A DNA stretch of 55,366 nucleotides from Pseudomonadota bacterium. Lineage in GTDB: Bacteria > Pseudomonadota > Gammaproteobacteria > Steroidobacterales > Steroidobacteraceae. Below the pieces are notes generated by a model. The model had not been told where the DNA came from, ran no database searches, and saw only the letters and a list, made by a program, of their open reading frames with translations. Location: positions 1-55,366 of the forward strand of contig JAJYDK010000025.1 in assembly GCA_021777555.1 (NCBI GenBank), written 5' to 3'. This document shows, one piece after another, positions 33,129 to 41,114 of this stretch; positions within the stretch are counted from its first letter, which is position 1, and every line of letters begins with the position of its first letter. Position numbers and translations under genes: made by a program.

Positions 33129-33694
33129 TCAACCTCCGCCAGATCAATACCTTGAGAGGACAACTGCGTGCGGCACCTCTTCAGTGCCTTGGTCATGCGC
33201 TTGTCGAGCCGTTTCTCGGAAATGCCGAGCGTCTCGGCAATCTCCTTCCGAGGCCTGCCCTCCACCTGCGCCATGACGAACACCCTGCGCAGACTCGGGG
33301 GCAATGCCTTGATGACCTGCACCAGGCGCCGTCCGAGCTGCTCGGCCAGAACCATCCGCTCGGGTCCGAGGCCATGATCGGGGACCTCGTCCATCCCCTC
33401 GGGCCCCGAGAACATCGAGCTCTCGAGACGCCGACGCCGCAGATGCATCAATGCGAGATTGGTCGCCACCTTGAACAGCATCGCGCGTGGAAACAGCAGC
33501 TCCTGCGGTCGGTACATCCGATGCAGCTTCTCGTAGGCATCCTGCGCCACCTCCTGGGCAAGGTCGGCCCGCCCGAGCATCTTGGTCAGGTAACCGAGCA
33601 GCTGCGACTCGTGAGCACGGCAGAGCCGCGTGAAAAATTCATCTCCCGCACCCGCTCCGGGGAAACGACTCACTTTGCCCAATGTCTTGTCCAT
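33125..33694 (-). CDS. FecI-like ECF sigma factor
   Basis: 189 residues. Region 2 contains FFTRLCRAHESQLLGYLTKMLG and AQEVAQDAYEKLHRM. Region 4 contains LPPSLRRVFVMAQVEGRPRKEIAETLGISEKRLDKRM, the helix-turn-helix for -35 recognition. FecI-type sigma factors are switched on by a TonB receptor with an STN domain through FecR, and all three are present here. The ribosome site is AAGGAATAGGGA. The likely targets are the receptor/lasso genes beside it. Confidence 0.93.
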   Translation of the reverse strand: MDKTLGKVSRFPGAGAGDEFFTRLCRAHESQLLGYLTKMLGRADLAQEVAQDAYEKLHRMYRPQELLFPRAMLFKVATNLALMHLRRRRLESSMFSGPEGMDEVPDHGLGPERMVLAEQLGRRLVQVIKALPPSLRRVFVMAQVEGRPRKEIAETLGISEKRLDKRMTKALKRCRTQLSSQGIDLAEVD

Positions 33695-33912
33695 TCCCTA
33701 TTCCTTATCTCGCTAGATGCTCCGGCGCAGCTCCACCCCCCCCTCCCCCGCGCGCTCACTGGCGGCCGTCTTCGAGACATCCCTTGGGTATGGAATACGA
33801 TTGAACATAATTCCCGCAAGCTGCGGATGGGGCGGGAAAGTGCCAATATACGCTGCCGCCGTTTCGAGGCGGCCCATAGACGTTGTGCGGTAACGGCAGG
33901 AGCAGTGGAGCC
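33695..33912. promoter_or_regulatory. Divergent control region of the lasso precursor and the sigma gene
   Basis: 218 nt. GGAAT (33792-33796) and ATTCC (33810-33814) form an inverted pair, so each strand shows a GGAAT box about 100-120 nt upstream of a gene start. GGAA-type -35 boxes are common for ECF sigma factors, but I could not define a -10. Near the precursor, GCCGCC/GGCGGC (33855-33860 with 33868-33873) can form a leader hairpin. AATATA at 33845-33850 is an alternative -10 for the housekeeping sigma. Confidence 0.4.
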
Positions 33913-34086
33913 ATGAACACTTCCACGAATGACGACCGCCTGCAGGCGATCGAGACGGACGAAGCACGTGATGGGATGCCGGAAGACGAGACGGACGGCC
34001 TCACGGCGCTCGGCAAGGTCTCCGACACCCAAGGAGGGCTTGGCGGCAACAAATACGACAGCGGCTACGGCTGGCAATTCTGGTAA
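33913..34086 (+). CDS. Lasso peptide precursor (A peptide)
   Basis: 57 residues. The leader (1-40) is strongly acidic and ends LTALGKVSDTQ. The core (41-57) is GGLGGNKYDSGYGWQFW. Known lasso rules fit: Thr at leader position -2 (T39), Gly at core 1, and Asp at core 9, giving a 9-residue macrolactam ring and an 8-residue tail with Tyr, Trp, Phe and Trp as possible plugs. From the residues, the cyclised, dehydrated product has a calculated monoisotopic mass of 1872.82 Da. A GGAG site sits just before the ATG. The gene is on the strand opposite to B, C, the receptor, sigma and FecR, and ends 12 nt from the receptor stop. No homologue search was possible. Confidence 0.88.
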   Translation: MNTSTNDDRLQAIETDEARDGMPEDETDGLTALGKVSDTQGGLGGNKYDSGYGWQFW

Positions 34087-34098
34087 AGCCTTCCCGCC

Positions 34099-37000
34099 TC
34101 ACCACCGCTCGGTCAGGTCCAGGCTGAGCACGCGCCCCAGGGCCTGGACGTTCGGGACGTCGTAGCCGAATTGGCTGTCGACGAAGGGTGGGCTGTGGTT
34201 CAAAGCGTTCACGACGTTCAGCGACAGATCCGTCTGGCCGGAGCGGCGCACCCCCGCCATCCGGTAGCGCGTCTGGACATCGACCGTGGTCCAGGCGGAC
34301 ACGATGGGAACGGGGGGATTGCGGGTGCTGTCGGGGTTGCGGTACGCGCCGGTGTAGTTGACCGCCAAGTGCAGTGACCAGCCCCGCCTCTGCCAGCGAC
34401 TCCACCCCACGGAGCCCCGCAGCCGCAGCGACAAGGGATTGCCCACGGTGTCCAGAATACTCACCGCGGGCGTGTTCGGCGCCACCGACTGCAGGAAGCG
34501 GAAGACGTAGTTGCCCTGCAGACCGAGATCGAACTGCCCCCAACGATCATCCAGATGCTCATGGGCATCGAGATCGAGTCCGCTCGTGCGGGTCGATGAG
34601 AGGTTCGCCAGGCGCAGGTCGACGATGGCCGCGGGGTGGCTCGCCAGGCACTCCGATACCGAGCCGATGAACACGGGACTGTTGCAGATGGAGGCGACCG
34701 CACCCTGTGTGGGATTGCGGGTGATCACCGATGACCACTCGCTCTCGTGCTCGAGGATGCCGAGCGGGTCGTCAACGGCCGGCTGTTCGATGCGGTTGAA
34801 ATAGTCGATGGAGTAATAGGTCAAGGACAGGCGCGACCCGCGCCAGGGCGCAAGATCCACCCCCGCCGTCCAGGTCCGGGCCGTCTCCTGGCGCAGATTG
34901 GGATTCGAGCCCTGCTCGCCGAGCACCAGAGAGCGGCCGGTCGGGGACTTCGGATCGGGCAGCACCACCAGAACGGCCAGATTCTGCGAGGTGTCGTAGA
35001 GATCGTCGAGCATGGGCGCGCGGAACGAGCGTCCCCAGCTGCCGCGCAACTTCAGCCAATGGTTCGCGGTCCACTCGAGCCGTGCCGTCGGATTGAACGT
35101 GCTGCCGAAGTCGCTGTAATGCTCGTACCGGCCCGCAAGATTCAGCATCAGTCGCGGCGCCGCAGGGGGCCTGTGCGGATCGCCCCACAGGGGCACCGCG
35201 AGCTGTGAAAACAACGACAGGACGTGGCGGCTGTAGCGTTGCGCGATGGTGCGTTCCTGGGGATCGGTCGGGTCCGGCACATCGTGATCGAGCGTCTCGG
35301 ACCTGTGCTCCATGCCCACCGCCAGCTTGGCCTCGCCCGCCGGCAGGCGCATCAGAGAGCCGTCCGCGACCAACTCGGTCGCCTCGATCCCACCGCTCGA
35401 GTGCAGCCGGAAATTCCTGTTGATCGCCGCGAGCACGGCCGGGCTGGTGTACGAGCCGTCGCCGAAGGGATTGAACGCGGTGACAGGGTTCGCGCTCGCG
35501 AGCGCTCCTGCGAGCAGCATCGGATCCGGCACGTTGTACTCGTTATCAAGCAGCGACTGCTCGCCATCGGACTCGCTCAAGGTGATCTGCCAGCCCCCGT
35601 GCAGGCGCAGCGTGCCGCCGAGAGTGCCCATGTACACCCTCGACCGCGATGAGAAGCGCGTCGGGCCGAAATCGCGCAGGAAGCTGTAGGCGACGAGCGT
35701 GTACGGCACGCCGGGATAGGGATTGACGTCGAAGGCGTTGGTCGGGGGCACGAGCAGCACCTGCTGATCCGGCAGACCGCTCAGCTGCGTATTGCGCTGC
35801 GCATAGCGGGCGCGAGCGAACAACTCCAGGGCGTTGCTCAGGCTCTCGGATGCGGAAACGTAGAATTCGTGCGCGATGCGTTCCGGGAAAATCTGATACT
35901 GGGCGAAGGGATTCTCGAGATTGACGGCGGGCGTGAGCGCCCCGGCACTGAGCGACGTGCCGTCCTGTCCATGGGGAATGCCGTAGGCGGGCTGCAGCGT
36001 CAGCGGATCGAGGATGTTGCCCGGATTGCCGTAGTAGCTGTCGTAGTTGGCGCCGTAGGGGGTCTTGTTGGCATTGGCCGCGTAGGGCCGCTCGGCCGCA
36101 GAGAGCGGCGTGGCGTCGGAGAACTCGTAGGCCAGCATGGCATGGCCGCCGCTCCAGCTGCCGCCGAGCAGCTGCGAGACCATCAGCTCGCCGCGGCCAT
36201 CGGGTGCGGTACCGTAACGGGCCTCGGTTTCCGCGCCATTGAACGCATCGCGCATGATGATGTTGACCACACCCGCGACGGCATCCGATCCGTAGAGAGC
36301 CGAAGCCCCATCAGGCAGCACTTCCACACGCTCGACCGCGTTCCACGGAATGGTCGACACATCGACGAAATCCCCGGTCAAACCTCCGAGCGGCTGGCGC
36401 TGCCCGTCGACCATCACCAGCGTAGCGCCCACCCCGAGGCCGCGCAGATTGATACCGGCCCCGTACTGGTAGTTGTCATCGATTCCCAGGTCCTCCCGCG
36501 GCCCATTCAGCGACACCAGCGGCAGGGCATAGAGCGCATCCTGCACCGTGGCATATGGTGCCTCCGCGAGTTGACGCCGTCTTATGTAAAGGAGCGGCGC
36601 CACCGCGTCCTGCACATCATGAATGAGGCTGCCCGTCACCTCCACCTGCTGGAGCAGGCCTCGTGTTTCATCCGGTAGCGGATACTGCTGGGACAAGACG
36701 GGCGCGGCCGGATTCGATTCCGGTCCAGGCGCGGGGGCGATGGGCGCGCTCCCGGGCGCTGCGGGCCGGATGATGACGGAATGGCTGGTATCGAAGACGA
36801 AAGTGAGGCCGGTCCCCTGAAGCATGTGCGCCAACGCCGTGGCGCTGTCCATAGTCCCTGACACGGCCCGGGTTTTGAGCTTCTCGACCTGCGGTGTCGC
36901 CGCGTAGATCGCCTGCACGCCCGACTGGTGGTAGAAGTCGAGAATCGCCTGCGGAAAAGGCTCGGCGGGCAGCTCGAAGCGGACCGATTGCCCCTCGGCC

Positions 37001-37110
37001 CATGCCGGCGCGCACAGTACCAGTGCAAGAACCAGCCATTTCCCCCGGCGTATGCCGCCCGATAGGCGCTCCATCTCCTCCGTCCTGACCGTTTGATTGG
37101 TTTGATCCAT
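34099..37110 (-). CDS. TonB-dependent receptor with N-terminal STN signalling domain, lasso-associated
   Basis: 1003 residues. A signal peptide (about 22-40, KWLVLALVLCAPAWAEGQ) is followed by an STN domain (about 43-115, RFELPAEPFPQAILDFYHQSG). The plug domain (about 155-290) has GINLRGLGVGATLVMVDGQRQ and GSDAVAGVVNIIMR, and a 22-strand barrel ends in LSLDLTERW. An STN domain allows transenvelope signalling to FecR and FecI. The gene is 12 nt after the lasso cyclase, so it is probably in the B-C-receptor operon. Uptake or sensing of the lasso peptide is inferred. A siderophore or another ligand remains possible. Confidence 0.93.
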   Translation of the reverse strand: MDQTNQTVRTEEMERLSGGIRRGKWLVLALVLCAPAWAEGQSVRFELPAEPFPQAILDFYHQSGVQAIYAATPQVEKLKTRAVSGTMDSATALAHMLQGTGLTFVFDTSHSVIIRPAAPGSAPIAPAPGPESNPAAPVLSQQYPLPDETRGLLQQVEVTGSLIHDVQDAVAPLLYIRRRQLAEAPYATVQDALYALPLVSLNGPREDLGIDDNYQYGAGINLRGLGVGATLVMVDGQRQPLGGLTGDFVDVSTIPWNAVERVEVLPDGASALYGSDAVAGVVNIIMRDAFNGAETEARYGTAPDGRGELMVSQLLGGSWSGGHAMLAYEFSDATPLSAAERPYAANANKTPYGANYDSYYGNPGNILDPLTLQPAYGIPHGQDGTSLSAGALTPAVNLENPFAQYQIFPERIAHEFYVSASESLSNALELFARARYAQRNTQLSGLPDQQVLLVPPTNAFDVNPYPGVPYTLVAYSFLRDFGPTRFSSRSRVYMGTLGGTLRLHGGWQITLSESDGEQSLLDNEYNVPDPMLLAGALASANPVTAFNPFGDGSYTSPAVLAAINRNFRLHSSGGIEATELVADGSLMRLPAGEAKLAVGMEHRSETLDHDVPDPTDPQERTIAQRYSRHVLSLFSQLAVPLWGDPHRPPAAPRLMLNLAGRYEHYSDFGSTFNPTARLEWTANHWLKLRGSWGRSFRAPMLDDLYDTSQNLAVLVVLPDPKSPTGRSLVLGEQGSNPNLRQETARTWTAGVDLAPWRGSRLSLTYYSIDYFNRIEQPAVDDPLGILEHESEWSSVITRNPTQGAVASICNSPVFIGSVSECLASHPAAIVDLRLANLSSTRTSGLDLDAHEHLDDRWGQFDLGLQGNYVFRFLQSVAPNTPAVSILDTVGNPLSLRLRGSVGWSRWQRRGWSLHLAVNYTGAYRNPDSTRNPPVPIVSAWTTVDVQTRYRMAGVRRSGQTDLSLNVVNALNHSPPFVDSQFGYDVPNVQALGRVLSLDLTERW

Positions 37111-37122
37111 GGTCCCTGCTGC

Positions 37123-38955
37123 TTACGCGCTAGTCTGCCACAGCGGGCCCGCACCTGACGAGACTCGGTTCGCCCAATGTCGCAGCCATGCCTCGAGCCC
37201 CGCGTACTCGATCAACTCGCCGGATTCGGTGGCGGTATCCGCTGCGCCGCCGAGCGCCCGGGCGAGCCGCGCCGGATCGAGCAGTCCGTGGTTCACCAGC
37301 CAACCATCCGCGAGCAGGTGCTTCAGAAAGCGCTCGTTTCGCCGCACGGTGAGACGCAGGTGCGCCTCCATGCCGCCCTTGTGCCTGCGGTTGCGGATCT
37401 CGGGCGGCAGCACCGTATGAAACGCCCGCCGCGCGATCGAGCGGTCCCATCCCCCTGTGGTCAGTACGTACGTGGGAATACGTAGACACAACTCCATCAG
37501 AGGCTGTGACAGGAGCGGCGCGGCCCGTTCGGGATCCTCGGGCGCGCCGAGAGGATCGTAGAAATCGAACGGCGCGAGGATCTGGTGCGCGTGCCAGAGC
37601 TTGCCGCTCGCCATGTCGGGCGCCTCGCGCAACAAGGGGTGCAGGCAGTGCGCCCCACGTTTCGCCTCGGCCAACGCCGCCGCGGACAGCAGGGGCCGGG
37701 ACCGTCCGGCCTCCTGCAAGAGGCTCCACCGGCGCCCGCCGAGGCGGGCGCGCAGCGTCAGGCCCAACATACGCCAGACCGAGATCTGGTCCATCCGCGC
37801 CGCATCGAGCAGCACACGCAGCCAGCCGGACCACGGACCGTGGCGATGGAGGAAATCGCCCGCGGCCCATTGCGCGCGCTCCTGGTAGAAGAGCTGGTCG
37901 CCTCCGTAACCGATGAACACCGCATCCGCGCCACGCTCGGCGGCGAGCGCGGCATCCGCCCGGCTGTGCTCCAGGTAGTACAGGTAGTTGGTCGGCTCCG
38001 GCGCCGGATGAATATCAAGCAGCGGCTCGAGGCTCACGCCCGCCGGGCGCGGCCGCTCCGTGAGCGGCAGTCCTGCGGCCCGGGCGGCCGCGCGCGCGAA
38101 GCCGCGCTCGTCGAGATCCGCCTCGATCGGGTAATAGTGAAAACAGTCGAGGCGCGGGCCGGGGGTGCCGGCGAGGCAGGCGAGCATGATGGCCGAATCG
38201 AGCCCGCCCGAGAGCGAGAGCAGCACGCCGCGATGACATCTCGCCCACGCCCGCACGACATCCCTGACACACTCCCCGAGCAGAGTGGCCGCCTCGGCGG
38301 GATCCTCGATGACCTCGCGTTCTGCGACCCGGCGCGGATCCCAGCAGAAGCGCCGCGACAGCGCCGCTCCGCGCATCTCGAGGCACTCGCCGCCGAGCAC
38401 CTGGGTCACCTCGCGCAATCCGGTCCGCGCCGAATGCTCGCGCATCAGGGCGAGGCCCGCAACGAGATACGACCGGTCGATCGTGAAGGGGCCTGCGCAG
38501 AGGGGCAGTACGTCCTCGATCCGGGAGAAATAGAGGTGGACGGCGCCGCGGCGCAGCGTGTAACACGGTAATCCGGCGGACGGATCGCGCAGCACGCGGA
38601 CCGCACCGGTTCCCGAGTCCCGAAGAATGGCGACGTAACGCCCCCAACACTCCGCCATCAGGCGGCCGCCATCATCGCACCAGGTCCGCACGGGTCCTCC
38701 CAGCTGCGCAGGCGCCGGCCGCGAGCCGCCCGAGCCGCGGACAAACAGCTTGCCGAGGATCACGCCCGCACCGTCGGCGAGCCGGTAGACCTCGCACGAA
38801 CCGGCTCGCATGCCCGCCGCGCGAACCTGCACGCCGCGCCCTCGCAGCACCGTTTGCCAGTCCGCGGCGGCCGGGTGGGACGAGAGCAGTGTGAGCGCCT
38901 GCCCGTGGGCCTCGGGGTCCTCCTCGTTCCACACGAAGGCCACATAACGAAACAT
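37123..38955 (-). CDS. Lasso peptide cyclase (C protein, asparagine synthetase-like)
   Basis: 610 residues. The N-terminal Ntn-like domain lacks the Cys2 nucleophile of real asparagine synthetases (starts MFRYVAFVW), as in lasso C proteins such as McjC. The synthetase domain has the ATP pyrophosphatase loop SGGLDS (249-254), FIGYGGDQLFYQ, and a C-terminal RNRRHKGGMEAHLRL segment. It would adenylate the core Asp9 side chain and close the amide with Gly1. It starts 2 nt after the B stop codon. Alternative AsnB functions are unlikely beside B and a precursor. Confidence 0.93.
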   Translation of the reverse strand: MFRYVAFVWNEEDPEAHGQALTLLSSHPAAADWQTVLRGRGVQVRAAGMRAGSCEVYRLADGAGVILGKLFVRGSGGSRPAPAQLGGPVRTWCDDGGRLMAECWGRYVAILRDSGTGAVRVLRDPSAGLPCYTLRRGAVHLYFSRIEDVLPLCAGPFTIDRSYLVAGLALMREHSARTGLREVTQVLGGECLEMRGAALSRRFCWDPRRVAEREVIEDPAEAATLLGECVRDVVRAWARCHRGVLLSLSGGLDSAIMLACLAGTPGPRLDCFHYYPIEADLDERGFARAAARAAGLPLTERPRPAGVSLEPLLDIHPAPEPTNYLYYLEHSRADAALAAERGADAVFIGYGGDQLFYQERAQWAAGDFLHRHGPWSGWLRVLLDAARMDQISVWRMLGLTLRARLGGRRWSLLQEAGRSRPLLSAAALAEAKRGAHCLHPLLREAPDMASGKLWHAHQILAPFDFYDPLGAPEDPERAAPLLSQPLMELCLRIPTYVLTTGGWDRSIARRAFHTVLPPEIRNRRHKGGMEAHLRLTVRRNERFLKHLLADGWLVNHGLLDPARLARALGGAADTATESGELIEYAGLEAWLRHWANRVSSGAGPLWQTSA

Positions 38956-38957
38956 GA

Positions 38958-39704
38958 CTACACCCGCAGGATGGGCGAGTACTGGCGGATGCGGTCCGGA
39001 AGGTCGTTGAACAGCACCTCTCCCCGCTGCACCCAGCAGTGCGCATCAAACGGCGCGGTTCTCACCCCGAACACCCACTCCGGATACACACCGTAACCGG
39101 CCAGGAAGTTCACCAGCGTCAACGAATCGAGCAGACAGGCCCGCCGCACGGTGTAAAAGAGCGGCCGCAGGTGCACGAAGGTCTTCACCAGCGCCCGCTC
39201 GCGCGCCGGATCGGCCGCGCACCGCTCGGGCGGGACGCGCGCCTTGCGTGCCTGCGCCGAACCGATGATCGCGGACATGGGGCGCAGCGCCAGGGCCGCT
39301 CGGGCCCGCATCCAGGCAAGGGCCAGGCGGGCGGCCTGGGCGGGGCCGGCGGCCATGCGCTCTTCGAAATCAAACTCCAACAGGGTGCGCTGCGGCGAGG
39401 CGACGACCGGCGGAGCCGCCGACCGGCCCTGCCCGCCCTCCCTCACCAGCATGCCCTGTTCAAGCATCTGCGAGATGAGCGAGCGGGCGCGCGAGGCGCC
39501 CGCCCGCCCGTCCCCCGGGATATCACCGCAGGACGGGACCGGCGCCCCGGTCCCCGGCCAGCCCCTGACCCAGTCGGCGAGCAGATGCACCGGCGCCACC
39601 GCGACGTATTTGTCGCGGCGCAGGTCCATCAGTACCGCGTGGCGCCCGCAGATGCACAAGTGAACGTGCCGCGCGAGCAAATACGGTGCCTCAGCATTGT
39701 CCAC
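38958..39704 (-). CDS. Lasso peptide leader protease (B protein, RRE fused to transglutaminase-like protease)
   Basis: 248 residues from a GTG at 39704 with GAGGAAGGGGGAG upstream. The N-terminal about 90 residues look like a PqqD-type precursor recognition element (LMDLRRDKYVAVAPVHLLADW, SLISQMLEQGMLV). The C-terminal protease domain has the triad C190 (RRACLLDSL), H222 (FDAHCWV) and D234 (LFNDLPDRIRQYSPILR). Triad spacings of 32 and 12 residues equal those of McjB. It cleaves the leader after Gln40 of the precursor. First gene of the minus-strand B-C-receptor series. Confidence 0.93.
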   Translation of the reverse strand: MDNAEAPYLLARHVHLCICGRHAVLMDLRRDKYVAVAPVHLLADWVRGWPGTGAPVPSCGDIPGDGRAGASRARSLISQMLEQGMLVREGGQGRSAAPPVVASPQRTLLEFDFEERMAAGPAQAARLALAWMRARAALALRPMSAIIGSAQARKARVPPERCAADPARERALVKTFVHLRPLFYTVRRACLLDSLTLVNFLAGYGVYPEWVFGVRTAPFDAHCWVQRGEVLFNDLPDRIRQYSPILRV

Positions 39705-39917
39705 GCCCAGCTCCCCCTTCCTCGTTCCTGTTCCTGGCGCAGTCGATGGCATCGGGCTGCGCCACCGGTCCCTCATCCTCGCCCGCACTGTCTCATGAGG
39801 CCGCCGCACGATGATAATCGCCGGCCCTTGTCCCGTCTCGCGCCCCCTCCCGCCCCATCCTGGACGCCGGCGCGGCATTTCAGTTACGGTGGGCGGAGAG
39901 AGGCTCGGGGTCAAGGC
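39705..39917. promoter_or_regulatory. Divergent spacer between lasso B and the class-V PLP gene
   Basis: 213 nt. I see no clear promoter boxes, no GGAAT pair like the one by the precursor, and no additional precursor-like small ORF on either strand. Confidence 0.35.
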
Positions 39918-41099
39918 ATGGCGATACCCTACGCGCCCGGCGCGCCGCAGGACCGGAGCGCCGAGCGGATCGACTGGCGCGAACGGTTTCCGCTGCTCAA
40001 GCGCAAGGTGTACCTCAACAGCTGCGCCTACGGCGCGCTGGCCGAGTCGGTCCGCGAAGCACCCTCCCGGTATCTGGCGATCCGTGCGGAATGCGGCTGC
40101 GCCTGGGATCAGTGGGTCGAGCGCTACGAGGCGCTGCGCGTGTCGGTGGCCGCACTGCTTGGAGCGCGGCCCGAGGAGATCGCTCTCACCACCTCCGTAT
40201 CCGCCGCACTCAATGCGCTGGCCAGCGGGCTGCGCTTCGACGGCCCCCGCAGGCGGATCGTCATCACCGACCTGGAATTCCCGACCCACGGTCAGATCTG
40301 GCACGCCCAGGCCGCCCGCGGAGCCGAGATCGTGCAGATCCCTTCGCGCGAGGGCTGGGTGAGCCCGGAGCGCTTCGCAGAGGCGGTGGACGAGCGCACG
40401 CTGCTCATCGCCACCTCCGAGGTCTGCTACCGCAACGGCGCCCGGCTGCCCATCGCGCAAATCGCGGACATCGCGCATCGCAACGGGGCGCTGTTGCTGG
40501 TCGACAGCTACCAGGCGATCGGCACCGCTCGCGAGACCGCCCGGGACCACGGCGCGGATATCGTCCTCGGGGGCATGATGAAGTACCTGCTGGGCACCTC
40601 CGGCATTGCCTTTGCCTGCGTGGCGGAAACCCTCATCGAGCAGATCTCCCCCACGGCGACCGGTTGGTTCGCCCAGGCGGACCTCGGCGCCATGGACGCC
40701 ACGGCGCACCGCCCCTCGCGATCCGCCCGGCGCTTCGAGGCGGGCACTCCACCCGTCATCAACGTGTACATGGCCGAAGAGGGGCTGAGTCTCATCCGCG
40801 AAGCGGGCCTCGGGCCGGTGGAGGAAAGAATCCGCGGCCTGACCGCAGCGATCAGGCGGCGTGCCCGGGAGGCCGGCTACGAGTGCGCGACCCCGGAGCG
40901 GCACGGCGCGATGATCGCGCTGCGCTGTGTGGATGCGGCGGCTCTGGTCGCGGCACTCGGGAAGGAGGCTATCGTGACCTCCACCCGCGACAACAATCTG
41001 CGTGTCTCAACGCACTTCTACAACGATGAGTCCGACCTCGATGCGCTGTTCGAGGCGCTGCGCCGACACGAGGACCTGTTGGCGAGAGACTCCTCGTAG
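39918..41099 (+). CDS. Class-V PLP-dependent aminotransferase-like enzyme (isopenicillin N epimerase/cysteine desulfurase type)
   Basis: 393 residues, fold-type I PLP enzyme. Segments are VYLNSCAYGALAESVREA, ARPEEIALTTSVSAALNALASGL, TDLEFPTH, LLVDSYQAIGT, and the PLP lysine region LGGMMKYLLGTSGIAF (Lys at about 222). The C-terminus has STRDNNLRVSTHFYNDESDLDALF, the small-domain ending common in this class. There is no obvious persulfide-loop cysteine as in IscS. It could be an epimerase, lyase or transaminase. Divergence from lasso B suggests, but does not prove, a tailoring role. It is convergent with the GlcNAc permease gene. Confidence 0.8.
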   Translation: MAIPYAPGAPQDRSAERIDWRERFPLLKRKVYLNSCAYGALAESVREAPSRYLAIRAECGCAWDQWVERYEALRVSVAALLGARPEEIALTTSVSAALNALASGLRFDGPRRRIVITDLEFPTHGQIWHAQAARGAEIVQIPSREGWVSPERFAEAVDERTLLIATSEVCYRNGARLPIAQIADIAHRNGALLLVDSYQAIGTARETARDHGADIVLGGMMKYLLGTSGIAFACVAETLIEQISPTATGWFAQADLGAMDATAHRPSRSARRFEAGTPPVINVYMAEEGLSLIREAGLGPVEERIRGLTAAIRRRAREAGYECATPERHGAMIALRCVDAAALVAALGKEAIVTSTRDNNLRVSTHFYNDESDLDALFEALRRHEDLLARDSS

Positions 41100-41114
41100 G
41101 CGCTGCCACGGGGA

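Noticed and set aside
33670..34077. A minus-strand small frame as an alternative lasso precursor
   Set aside because: No leader-core pattern (no Thr at -2 with Gly and a ring Asp/Glu), and the plus-strand peptide fits every rule.
38958..40904. A 648-codon minus-strand version of the lasso B gene extending through the PLP gene
   Set aside because: The extension is antisense to the class-V enzyme. GTG at 39704 has a strong ribosome site and gives a normal RRE start.
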